In this document: positions 1 through 7,388 of the stretch, one piece after another | Numbering within the stretch: the first letter of the stretch is position 1 | Layout of the letters: each line of letters starts with the position of its first letter | Assembly (NCBI GenBank): GCA_002336815.1 | Contig: DDEU01000016.1 | Location: 24,712 to 57,012 of the forward strand | Direction of reading: 5' to 3' | DNA: 32,301 bases | Source: Chitinophagaceae bacterium UBA1946 | GTDB lineage: Bacteria > Bacteroidota > Bacteroidia > Chitinophagales > Chitinophagaceae | Notes under the pieces: generated by a model | Databases searched by the model: none | Seen by the model: the letters and a program-made list of their open reading frames with translations, nothing else | Told to the model about the DNA's origin: nothing | Position numbers and translations under genes: made by a program

Positions 1-1563
1 TTGGCAAGAGGCGAACTGCAATGCATCGGCGCATCTACACTGGATGAATACCGCATGCACATTGAAAAAGATGGTGCGTTGGACAGGAGGTTTCAAAAAG
101 TGATTGTTGATCAGCCTTCCGTGGAAGAAACCATCCAGATACTGAACAATATCAAAAGCAAATACGAGGATTATCACAATGTAACGTATAGCCAGGAAGC
201 TGTTGAAGCCTGTGTGAAGCTCAGTGAACGTTATATGACCGACAGGTTATTGCCTGATAAGGCAATTGATGTTCTCGATGAAGTGGGCGCAAGAAAGCAC
301 ATTAAAAATATCAATGTGCCAAAAGAAGTGATTGATCTTGAAAAAAAGATCGAAGACATCAAACTGGAAAAAAATAAAGTGGTGAAAAGCCAGCGTTTTG
401 AGGAAGCTGCCTCGTTGAGGGATTCTGAAAAACGTTTGCAGGAAGAACTGGAAAAAGCAAAGAACGACTGGGAAGAAGAAAGCAAACACAAACGCTTCCC
501 GATCGAAGAAGAAGACATTGCCGAAGTGATCAGTATGATGACAGGCATTCCTGTTAAACGCATGGTACAGGCTGAAACTGACAAGCTCCGCCGCATGGGT
601 GATGAGTTAAAAGGCGCTGTGATTGGCCAGGATGAAGCCATCCAGAAAGTGGTGAAAGCCATCCAGCGTAACAGGGTGGGGTTGAAGGATCCTAAGAAGC
701 CCATTGGTTCTTTTATATTCCTTGGTCCTACCGGCGTTGGTAAAACCGAATTGGCACGTTGTCTTGCCCGTTATATGTTCGACAATGAAGATGCGTTGAT
801 CAGGATCGATATGAGTGAGTACATGGAAAAATTCACTGTAAGCCGTTTAATCGGTGCGCCTCCCGGCTATGTTGGATATGAAGAGGGCGGACAGTTAACA
901 GAAAAAGTTCGACGCAAGCCTTACAGTGTGATTTTATTGGATGAAATTGAAAAAGCTCACCCGGATATTTATAACCTGTTGCTGCAGGTATTGGACGACG
1001 GTCAGTTGACCGATGGTATGGGCAGAAAAGTAGATTTCAAGAATACCATGATCATCATGACCTCCAATATTGGTGCAAGACAATTGAAAGACTTTGGTGA
1101 AGGAGTAGGTTTTGCTACTGCTGCAAGGGTACAAAATGCAGAAGAGAACAATAAGGCGGTGATCGAAAAAGCATTGAAGCGTACATTCAGTCCTGAATTT
1201 TTGAACAGGATCGATGATGTGGTAATGTTCAATTCGCTTACAAAAGAAGATATCTTCTCTATCATTGATATCCTGATGAAAGGTGTAATGAACCGTTTGG
1301 TAAATCTCGGCTTCTCTATGGAATTAACTTCTGAAGCCAAAGATTTTATTGCAGAAAAAGGATACGACGTTCAGTTTGGCGCAAGGCCATTGCACAGGGC
1401 GATTCAAAAATACCTGGAAGATCCTTTAGCCGAAGAAATACTCAGCATGCAGGTGAAACAGGGCGATATACTGATCGCTGACCTGGATGAAGCGAAGGAA
1501 AAAATAATTTTCACTTTGAAGAGCCAGGAGAAAAAGAAAGAGGCTGAATCATCAGAAGCCTGA
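1..1563 (+). CDS. clpC: ATP-dependent Clp protease ATP-binding subunit ClpC, 3' part
   Basis: AAA+ unfoldase that feeds substrates to the ClpP peptidase in the cytoplasm. The window opens inside the gene, so the first TTG is an internal Leu codon and the N-domain and D1 Walker motifs lie upstream. Visible in the fragment are the end of D1 (LDEYRMHIEKDGALDRRF, residues 14-31), a short middle region with a UVR-like motif (FEEAASLRDSEKRL, about 133-146), and a complete D2 with Walker A GPTGVGKT (242-249), Walker B VILLDE (310-315) and a C-terminal sensor/arginine region. The short UVR-type middle domain points to ClpC rather than ClpB, which has a long coiled coil. The gene ends at a TGA followed by a strong hairpin terminator. 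I am sure of the family and fairly sure of the ClpC subtype. Confidence 0.93.
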   Translation: MARGELQCIGASTLDEYRMHIEKDGALDRRFQKVIVDQPSVEETIQILNNIKSKYEDYHNVTYSQEAVEACVKLSERYMTDRLLPDKAIDVLDEVGARKHIKNINVPKEVIDLEKKIEDIKLEKNKVVKSQRFEEAASLRDSEKRLQEELEKAKNDWEEESKHKRFPIEEEDIAEVISMMTGIPVKRMVQAETDKLRRMGDELKGAVIGQDEAIQKVVKAIQRNRVGLKDPKKPIGSFIFLGPTGVGKTELARCLARYMFDNEDALIRIDMSEYMEKFTVSRLIGAPPGYVGYEEGGQLTEKVRRKPYSVILLDEIEKAHPDIYNLLLQVLDDGQLTDGMGRKVDFKNTMIIMTSNIGARQLKDFGEGVGFATAARVQNAEENNKAVIEKALKRTFSPEFLNRIDDVVMFNSLTKEDIFSIIDILMKGVMNRLVNLGFSMELTSEAKDFIAEKGYDVQFGARPLHRAIQKYLEDPLAEEILSMQVKQGDILIADLDEAKEKIIFTLKSQEKKKEAESSEA

Positions 1564-1580
1564 TAAAACCATATTCAACT

Positions 1581-1608
1581 AAAGCCATCCGGAAGGATGG
1601 CTTTTTTA
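1581..1608 (+). terminator. Rho-independent terminator of clpC
   Basis: A perfect 10-bp stem, AAAGCCATCC with GGATGGCTTT around a GGAA tetraloop, runs into a T tract 17 nt after the clpC stop codon. Confidence 0.9.
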
Positions 1609-1672
1609 TTGTAAACTTTCGTCCGCCCACCATTTTAATAAAACAGGCGCCGTTTAAGTGACCCTGCTTTTC

Positions 1673-1703
1673 TTTGCCGGCTGGTTTTTTTTGTTGACTT
1701 TTG
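1673..1703 (+). promoter_or_regulatory. cmk promoter (-33 TTTG, -7 GACTTTTG)
   Basis: TTTG at 1673-1676, a 19-nt spacer, then GACTTTTG at 1696-1703 fit the Bacteroidota sigma consensus TTTG-N17-20-TAnnTTTG with one mismatch. Only 5 nt separate the -7 box from the ATG at 1709, so the transcript would start at or next to the start codon. Confidence 0.6.
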
Positions 1704-1708
1704 CAGGG

Positions 1709-2386
1709 ATGAAAAAGATTATCATTACCATCGATGGCTGGTCTTCCTGCGGAAAAAGTACGCTGGCAAAACAGCTTGCCAAAGAACTGGGGTATGTGTA
1801 CATCGATAGTGGCGCTATGTACCGGGCCATCACACTTTATTTTCTTAGAAATACAGTTGACCTGGAAGATAGTGAACAAATAAAACAGGCATTGGAAAAC
1901 ATCAACATCGAATTCGAATACAATCCAAAATCACTGCAGTCAGAAATACTATTGAATGGTGAGAATGTGGAGTATATGATCCGGGACCTGATCGTAGCTG
2001 AAAAAGTAAGCGATGTGGCTACTATAAAAGAGGTGAGAACCTTTGCCGTGGCACAGCAGCAATTGATGGGTAAAAAAAAGGGTATCGTAATGGACGGGAG
2101 GGATATCGGCACCACCGTATTTCCCAAAGCTGAACTGAAATTTTTTATGACGGCCGATATTGCTGTGAGGGTTGAGCGTCGTTTTAAAGAAATGTACGAG
2201 AAAAATCCCAACGTTAGCATTGAAGAAGTTAAGAATAACCTCGAAATGAGAGACTATATCGACTCTAACCGGGAGATCAGCCCCCTGCGAAAGGCAGCAG
2301 ATGCCATCGTACTGGATAATACAAATCTCACCATGGAACAGCAGTTAAAATTTGCCCAGGGAGTAGTGGATAAGCTAAGAAAATGA
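1709..2386 (+). CDS. cmk: Cytidylate kinase
   Basis: Phosphorylates CMP and dCMP with ATP in pyrimidine nucleotide salvage and synthesis. The protein is 225 aa, the usual length for the family. It has a P-loop IDGWSSCGKST (residues 8-18, K16), the CMP-binding stretch YIDSGAMYRAITLYF, and the late motif MDGRDIGTTVFP typical of bacterial Cmk. A longer reading from GTG at 1658 would add a Phe/Leu-rich tail of 17 residues that overlaps the promoter; ATG 1709 gives the canonical KKIIITIDG beginning. The gene stands alone between two hairpin terminators. The Trp and Cys in the P-loop differ from the E. coli GPAGSGKGT form, but SSCGKST is familiar to me from Bacteroidota homologues. Confidence 0.93.
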   Translation: MKKIIITIDGWSSCGKSTLAKQLAKELGYVYIDSGAMYRAITLYFLRNTVDLEDSEQIKQALENINIEFEYNPKSLQSEILLNGENVEYMIRDLIVAEKVSDVATIKEVRTFAVAQQQLMGKKKGIVMDGRDIGTTVFPKAELKFFMTADIAVRVERRFKEMYEKNPNVSIEEVKNNLEMRDYIDSNREISPLRKAADAIVLDNTNLTMEQQLKFAQGVVDKLRK

Positions 2387-2405
2387 GCTGTTAATAAACG
2401 ATCCT

Positions 2406-2442
2406 AATTGCCCTCCGGTAGCCCCGGAGGGCAATTTTTTTT
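2406..2442 (+). terminator. Rho-independent terminator of cmk
   Basis: A 12-bp perfect stem, ATTGCCCTCCGG (2407-2418) with CCGGAGGGCAAT (2424-2435) around a 5-nt loop, is followed by eight T. Confidence 0.93.
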
Positions 2443-2474
2443 GATCTTTTGAGTTTATTATAAAAAAAATTTAA

Positions 2475-2514
2475 GGTTTCATTTAAACCAGTGGCTCAGT
2501 GTACGGTCTACCGT
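2475..2514. promoter_or_regulatory. Two short inverted repeats upstream of the lipoprotein gene
   Basis: GGTTT-CATTT-AAACC (2475-2489) and ACGGT-CT-ACCGT (2503-2514) lie 32-71 nt upstream of the ATG at 2546. They could be regulator-binding sites near the promoter; the T-A-CCG-TTTA stretch overlapping the second repeat is a poor -7 match. They may also be chance. Confidence 0.3.
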
Positions 2515-2545
2515 TTAACCAAATTACAAAACGAAAAAATAATTT

Positions 2546-3478
2546 ATGAAAAAGCAGCTCACCATTCTATCCGCAGCCCTCTTATCGTTTGGGCTATTTT
2601 TTTCATCCTGTAAAAAGGAAAAAGCAACTGTTACCGCAGATACTGCTGTCGAAGCTAAATCTCAGTCAGACGACCAGTCAAGATTCTCCAATGAATCTGA
2701 TGCAGCTGATGATGATGCCAACGCAGCGCTGGAAAACCTGGGCGGTTCTTATGCAGGGGAAACTCCTGTAGGTCCCCAGCTTCCTTTTACATGCGATGCA
2801 ACCGTATCTGTTGATACAGCCAGCAATCCAAGAACAATCACCATTACTTACAATGGAAATGTATGCCTTGGATCACGCAGTCGTACCGGAACTGTTGTGC
2901 TCAGTTTCGCTCCCGGCTTCCGCTGGGCCGCTGCAGGTGCACAATACACAGTTACTTATCAAAACCTGAAGGTTACCCGCAATATCGATGGAAAGAGCAT
3001 TACGCTGAATGGATCAAAAACGATCACCAATGTTTCCGGCGGTAAACTTCGCAACCTTGCCACCAGGTCAACTCCTATCGTACACACCGTTACCAGCGCA
3101 GGCATGAATATTACTTTTGATGATGGTTCTCAGCGTAGCTGGCAGGTGGCAAGACAAAGATCATTTAGTTATGACAATGGTATTGTGATCTCTATTACAG
3201 GCACACATGGCGGGGGCATAGCAGAATGGGGCGTAAACAGGCATAACCACAATTTTACCAGCGCTATTTTGCAACCACTCGTAATTAAGCAAAGCTGCAA
3301 TTTTCGTTTGGTGAGCGGCCAGGTAGAGCATGTAGGCCAGGCCGTTACTACCAATACCACATTCGGACTGGATGCATCAGGAGCCCCCGTTACAACCTGC
3401 CCTGTTGGCCCATTCTATTATAAAACCATATGGACCGGTCCTAACGGCAATAGCCTCACTTATATCGGCATGTATTGA
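2546..3478 (+). CDS. Putative lipoprotein of unknown function
   Basis: 310 aa. A type II signal peptide is evident: MKKQLTILSAALLSFGLFFSSC with the lipobox Cys at residue 22, followed by KKEK. An acidic, low-complexity tether (about 27-65, rich in D, E, S and A) precedes a beta-rich domain of alternating polar and hydrophobic residues with many Thr, Ser and Asn (about 75-310). Four Cys residues in the mature domain (in FTCDAT, NVCLG, QSCNF and TTCPVG) could form disulfides in the periplasm or at the surface. No enzymatic motif is seen and I do not recognise the domain. It is monocistronic: a terminator lies upstream (cmk) and a hairpin directly follows the stop codon. Confidence 0.85.
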   Translation: MKKQLTILSAALLSFGLFFSSCKKEKATVTADTAVEAKSQSDDQSRFSNESDAADDDANAALENLGGSYAGETPVGPQLPFTCDATVSVDTASNPRTITITYNGNVCLGSRSRTGTVVLSFAPGFRWAAAGAQYTVTYQNLKVTRNIDGKSITLNGSKTITNVSGGKLRNLATRSTPIVHTVTSAGMNITFDDGSQRSWQVARQRSFSYDNGIVISITGTHGGGIAEWGVNRHNHNFTSAILQPLVIKQSCNFRLVSGQVEHVGQAVTTNTTFGLDASGAPVTTCPVGPFYYKTIWTGPNGNSLTYIGMY

Positions 3479-3502
3479 TTTTCGTGATTTATTATACACT
3501 GC

Positions 3503-3532
3503 AACTCCCGGCACTGCCGGGAGTTCTGTTTT
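3503..3532. terminator. Hairpin terminator between convergent genes
   Basis: A perfect 10-bp stem, AACTCCCGGC (3503-3512) with GCCGGGAGTT (3516-3525), has a 3-nt loop and is followed by CTGTTTTA on the plus strand. It lies between the lipoprotein stop and the corA stop and could serve either direction, although the T tract is weak. Confidence 0.65.
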
Positions 3533-4508
3533 ACAACCACCCGGAACGCTTAAAAAGAGTGTAAATAACGATGCAGGCCAGGATGGTACAGGTAACGATC
3601 ACCGGGTATCCATAGTGCCATTCCAGTTCCGGCATAAATTTAAAATTCATACCGTAAAAACCTGCAACCATGGTGGGTACCGCAAGAATGGCGGCCCAGC
3701 CTGCAAATTTCTTTGACACATCGCTTTGCGAAATGGAGATAAGGGAAAAATTGGCTTCGAGTGCAGTATTCAGCAATTCACGGGTATGATCTACCATTTC
3801 ATTGATGCGGATGGCATGATCGTAAATATCACGAAAATAAGGTTGTGTATCTTCTGAGATGAGGGTGATATCAAAGCGCATCAGCCGGTTTGCAATATCG
3901 ATCAATGGAGACACGGCTCTTTTTACCTCCAGCAACTCTCTCTTCAACTGGTAAATTTCTTCCGTTGTTTCACGGGATGGTGTTCCCTTAAAGATCTTTT
4001 CTTCCATTTTTTGCAGGTCTTCTTCCAGCGCCTCTACCACAGGAAAATATTGATCCACGATGGAATCCATTACCGCATACAATGCAAAGCCCTGGCCTTT
4101 TTTAAGCAGGTGCGGTGTGCTTTCACATCTGGTTCTAACATTGTTGTAAGAAATAGATGAGCCATGCCGGATGGTGATGAGGAAATTGGGGCCAACAAAA
4201 AAATGGGTTTCGCCAAAATCTGTATGATGTGTACCTGGATTGATCTGTGCCGTACGCAACACCGCAAACAGGGTGTCTCCATACATTTCTATCTTGGGAC
4301 GCTGGTGAGCGTTGTGGGCATCTTCAATCGCAAGATCGTGCAGGTTGAACTGCTGTTGTATCTGTTGTAGGGTTGCGCCTTCGGGGTCGTGCAGGCCGAT
4401 CCATACAAATTGATTGGGTGTTTGCAGTACCGTACTGATCTCATTGATCCCAATGTCGGCAAGCTTACGTCCGTCAAGGTAGGTGGCACAGTTAATGATC
4501 TCATTCAT
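3531..4508 (-). CDS. corA: CorA-family magnesium/cobalt transporter
   Basis: Inner-membrane pentameric divalent-cation channel. 325 aa with the family layout: a large N-terminal cytoplasmic domain ending in a long charged helix (about 150-265), then two C-terminal membrane helices (about 267-287 and 302-318). The signature YGMNF is present (GMN at 286-288), followed by the MPEL loop typical of CorA, and the protein ends in a short basic cytoplasmic tail (KRSGWL). It lies downstream of the ABC-F gene on the same strand with a 111-nt gap, so co-transcription is possible. A minus-strand CATATTTG sequence (4514-4521) ends 5 nt before the ATG and may be its own promoter. Ion preference (Mg, Co or Zn) cannot be read from sequence. 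Confidence 0.93.
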   Translation of the reverse strand: MNEIINCATYLDGRKLADIGINEISTVLQTPNQFVWIGLHDPEGATLQQIQQQFNLHDLAIEDAHNAHQRPKIEMYGDTLFAVLRTAQINPGTHHTDFGETHFFVGPNFLITIRHGSSISYNNVRTRCESTPHLLKKGQGFALYAVMDSIVDQYFPVVEALEEDLQKMEEKIFKGTPSRETTEEIYQLKRELLEVKRAVSPLIDIANRLMRFDITLISEDTQPYFRDIYDHAIRINEMVDHTRELLNTALEANFSLISISQSDVSKKFAGWAAILAVPTMVAGFYGMNFKFMPELEWHYGYPVIVTCTILACIVIYTLFKRSGWL

Positions 4509-4619
4509 GGCAGCAAATATGTAGTAAAAAAACAGTGGCTGAGGCTTTATAAAACTATCGCAATTTTTGGAACTGCAGATTTTTTTTTACCTGCACAGGA
4601 GCCAACATCAGCCAGCACG

Positions 4620-6581
4620 TTACTGCATTTTTTCTTCCAGTTCCATCACTTTCTCAAATACGGTTTCATATTCTTTATTCAACTGGGCGAGTTCTGTTGC
4701 AACCTGGTTGTAGGAACGTTCTGTTTCCTGGAACTTTATTTTATCAGCATAAATTTCCGGTGCCGCCATGCCTGCCTCCAGCGTAGCTTTTTGTTTGGTT
4801 AACGAAGCAATCTTTTCTTCCAGTTGGTTAAAGCGGTTCTTGTATTTCTGGTGCTCTTTTTTTAATTCTTTATCTATGGAAGTATGGACAGCCGTTTGTT
4901 TGGGCTCTTCTTTTACAACGGGTTTGGCTTCTGCCACTTTATTGCCTTGATCCATTGCCTTTTGTTGTTTGCTTCTCTCAGCTTCCCGTCTTGCCTTCCA
5001 TTCTTCCCACTCTGCATAGCTTCCTTTGAACTCAATTATTTTATGATCTTCGATCTCCCATATTTTGTTGGCAATACGGCTGATGAAATAACGGTCGTGG
5101 CTCACCAGTACAATGCTGCCTTCATACTTGTTCAATGCTTCTATCAGCAATTCAACCGAGTGCATGTCGAGGTGGTTGGTAGGTTCATCCAGCATCAAAA
5201 AATTCGCCTTGCTCACGATGGTTTTTGCCAATGCTACCCTCGCTTTTTCTCCTCCACTCAATACCTTGATCTTTTTTTCTACATCATCACCACTAAACAA
5301 AAAACAGCCCAGCAGGCTACGCAGCTCGAGGTCGGTTTTGCCACTGCGGCTCTCTTTCATTTCTTCCAGGATATCATTGTTTACATTCAAAGCCTCCAGT
5401 TGGTGCTGTGCATAAAATGATTCCTCTACATTGTGTCCCCAAATTCTCTCTCCCTCATGTTGTTCTGTACCCACGATCACCCTGAGTAAGGTCGATTTTC
5501 CTTTTCCGTTGGCACCGATCAGTGCGATCTTATCGCCACGGTCAATTTCTGCACCGGTATTTTCGAGGATCTTTACATCGCCAAAACTCTTGCTCACATT
5601 TTTTAAGGTACACAATATACGGCCCGGTTGTTTGTCTATTAAAAAGTTGATGCGGATGTTCGGTCTTTCCAGTTCCACATTCTCGATCCGGTCAAGTTTA
5701 TCCAATTTCTTTACAATACTCTGCGCCATAGCAGCCTTGCTGGCTTTCGCCTTAAAGCGTTCTACTACCCGTTCCTGCTGGCGGATATAATCCTGCTGGT
5801 TCTCGTACGCCTTCTGCTGCATGTCAATGCGCAGGGCTTTCTCCGTTTGGTAGTATGAATAATTGCCGGTATAAAAATGCAGTTGCTGCTGGTACAATTC
5901 CACCACTTTATTTACCATCCTATCTAAAAAATAACGGTCATGGCTCACCACTACTACGGCACCCTGGTAATGGATGAGGTATTTTTCCAGCCATTCAATA
6001 CTCGGCATGTCAAGGTGGTTCGTTGGTTCATCCAGCAGCAGCACATCTGGTTTCATCAATATCATTTTTGCCAGCAACACCCGCATGCGCCAGCCCCCGC
6101 TGAAAAGTTTGTAGGGTTTTTGCAGGCTGTCGTTGCTAAAACCAAGACCCTGCAAAACTTCTTCTGTTTTATGATGGATGCTGTAGCCATCCAGCACTTC
6201 CATTTCATGCAACAGGTCGGCGTATTTCATGGCTAAACTCTCATCACCTGTCTTTTCCAGTTCGATGCCCAGTTCTTCTATTTCCTTTTCCAGTTGCTTA
6301 ACTCTTTCAAATGCCCCCATGGCCACTTCGAGTACAGAATCGTTGGTGTCAAAACTTAACAGGTCCTGGTGTAAAAAGCCGATCGTGGTTTCCCTTCCCT
6401 GTTCTACCGCACCCTTGCTTGGCAGGTATTGTCTGGTGAGCACTTTCAGCAAAGTTGATTTGCCGGTACCATTATATCCGATGAGGCCGATGCGTTCGTT
6501 GGGTTGTATATGCCAGGTGGCATCTTCCACAATTGTTCTTGCGCCAAATTCAAATGTTACATTCTGTAATCCGAGAAGCAT
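4620..6581 (-). CDS. ABC-F family ATPase (Uup-like)
   Basis: 653-aa soluble protein with two ABC domains and no membrane segments; ABC-F proteins act on the ribosome as translation factors or antibiotic-protection factors. Domain 1 has Walker A GYNGTGKST (35-43), signature LFSGGWR (159-165) and Walker B VLLLDEPTNHLD (180-191). A linker rich in charged helix follows (about 245-305). Domain 2 has Walker A GANGKGKST (356-364), signature LSGGEKAR (441-448) and FLMLDEPTNHLD (461-472). A Lys/Glu-rich C-terminal extension (about 525-653), probably coiled coil, resembles the C-terminal domain of Uup. No EttA-like arm insertion is obvious in domain 1. Housekeeping role versus resistance cannot be decided from sequence. 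Confidence 0.93.
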   Translation of the reverse strand: MLLGLQNVTFEFGARTIVEDATWHIQPNERIGLIGYNGTGKSTLLKVLTRQYLPSKGAVEQGRETTIGFLHQDLLSFDTNDSVLEVAMGAFERVKQLEKEIEELGIELEKTGDESLAMKYADLLHEMEVLDGYSIHHKTEEVLQGLGFSNDSLQKPYKLFSGGWRMRVLLAKMILMKPDVLLLDEPTNHLDMPSIEWLEKYLIHYQGAVVVVSHDRYFLDRMVNKVVELYQQQLHFYTGNYSYYQTEKALRIDMQQKAYENQQDYIRQQERVVERFKAKASKAAMAQSIVKKLDKLDRIENVELERPNIRINFLIDKQPGRILCTLKNVSKSFGDVKILENTGAEIDRGDKIALIGANGKGKSTLLRVIVGTEQHEGERIWGHNVEESFYAQHQLEALNVNNDILEEMKESRSGKTDLELRSLLGCFLFSGDDVEKKIKVLSGGEKARVALAKTIVSKANFLMLDEPTNHLDMHSVELLIEALNKYEGSIVLVSHDRYFISRIANKIWEIEDHKIIEFKGSYAEWEEWKARREAERSKQQKAMDQGNKVAEAKPVVKEEPKQTAVHTSIDKELKKEHQKYKNRFNQLEEKIASLTKQKATLEAGMAAPEIYADKIKFQETERSYNQVATELAQLNKEYETVFEKVMELEEKMQ

Positions 6582-6707
6582 GTATTAAATTTTAAAGTAA
6601 AATGCGAAAATCAGGATGGAAGCGATTCCTTCCGTTGTTGTTTTTTAATTTTTCACCGCAAAAGTAACTGAATCGGCAAACTATTCAACGAATTCCCTGT
6701 TATCCTG

Positions 6708-6715
6708 TAGCTTTG
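6708..6715 (+). promoter_or_regulatory. -7 box TAGCTTTG of the DUF3347 gene
   Basis: An exact match to TAnnTTTG, ending 18 nt before the ATG at 6734. No clear -33 TTTG is seen at the right distance. Confidence 0.55.
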
Positions 6716-6733
6716 CGGAAACTTAACAACAAC

Positions 6734-7342
6734 ATGAAGAAATTATTTTTCATATTAGTGCTGGCAGCGGCTGCTTTTGCGCTGTATTGGTTTGTATTCA
6801 GGAGCGAATCGGTACCTGACGGCCCGAAACAACAGGCCCTTAAAGTGAGCAGGCATTCAGCGGCATTTAACAACAGCATCGATTCGTTGATGAACCATTA
6901 TTTTGCAGTGAAAGATGCGTTTGCAGAAGGGGATAGTGTAAAGGCAAAGCAGGCCGGTATTGCCCTGGTTACATTTACCAAAACACTTAACCTGGCTGAA
7001 CTAAAAACAGACACGACCGGCATTTTTGAAAGCGCAACCGGTTTTATCACAGATCTTCAATCAAGTGCTGAAGGAATGAGCCAGTCTCAAACCATTGCCG
7101 ATATGCGCCAGGATTTTAAATCGGTAAGTGAAAATATTTATCCCCTGCTTAAAACGATCCACTATGAAGGCAGGAAGCTATACTGGCAAAATTGTCCAAT
7201 GGCATTTGGCGAAGACAGGGGTGCTAACTGGGTGAGCAACACAGAAGAAATCATCAATCCTTACCTCGGGAAAAATCACCCGGAGCATAAAGACTCGATG
7301 CTTCATTGCGGCGAAATAAAGGATACCATCAAAGCACAATAA
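6734..7342 (+). CDS. DUF3347 domain-containing membrane-anchored protein
   Basis: 202 aa. An uncleaved-looking hydrophobic N-terminus (residues 4-22, no Cys lipobox) is followed by an alpha-helical domain (about 40-150) and the conserved tail NCPMAFG (153-159), GANWVS (163-168), INPYLG (174-179) and MLHCGE (189-194). These Cys, Met and His motifs are the hallmark of DUF3347, a domain also found fused to CusB-like copper-efflux proteins, so metal binding in the periplasm is plausible; that function is inference. A TTG start at 6713 would lie inside the -7 promoter box, so ATG 6734 is preferred. It sits 46 nt upstream of a TonB-dependent receptor on the same strand with no terminator between, suggesting a two-gene unit. 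Confidence 0.82.
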   Translation: MKKLFFILVLAAAAFALYWFVFRSESVPDGPKQQALKVSRHSAAFNNSIDSLMNHYFAVKDAFAEGDSVKAKQAGIALVTFTKTLNLAELKTDTTGIFESATGFITDLQSSAEGMSQSQTIADMRQDFKSVSENIYPLLKTIHYEGRKLYWQNCPMAFGEDRGANWVSNTEEIINPYLGKNHPEHKDSMLHCGEIKDTIKAQ

Positions 7343-7388
7343 TTTTAAACCAGGTTCAATCATAACCTCCATCAAAAAAAGGATCACC

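Noticed and set aside
4884..5420. Plus-strand open frames of 100-178 codons inside the ABC-F gene
   Set aside because: The frames are antisense to a complete, well-conserved gene and show no family features.
6713..6733. TTG start adding seven residues to the DUF3347 protein
   Set aside because: The TTG lies inside the TAGCTTTG -7 box; ATG 6734 gives a clean hydrophobic N-terminus.
7352..7372. GGTTCAATC resembling a tRNA T-arm
   Set aside because: No matching arms or acceptor stem around it; no tRNA gene was found in the window.
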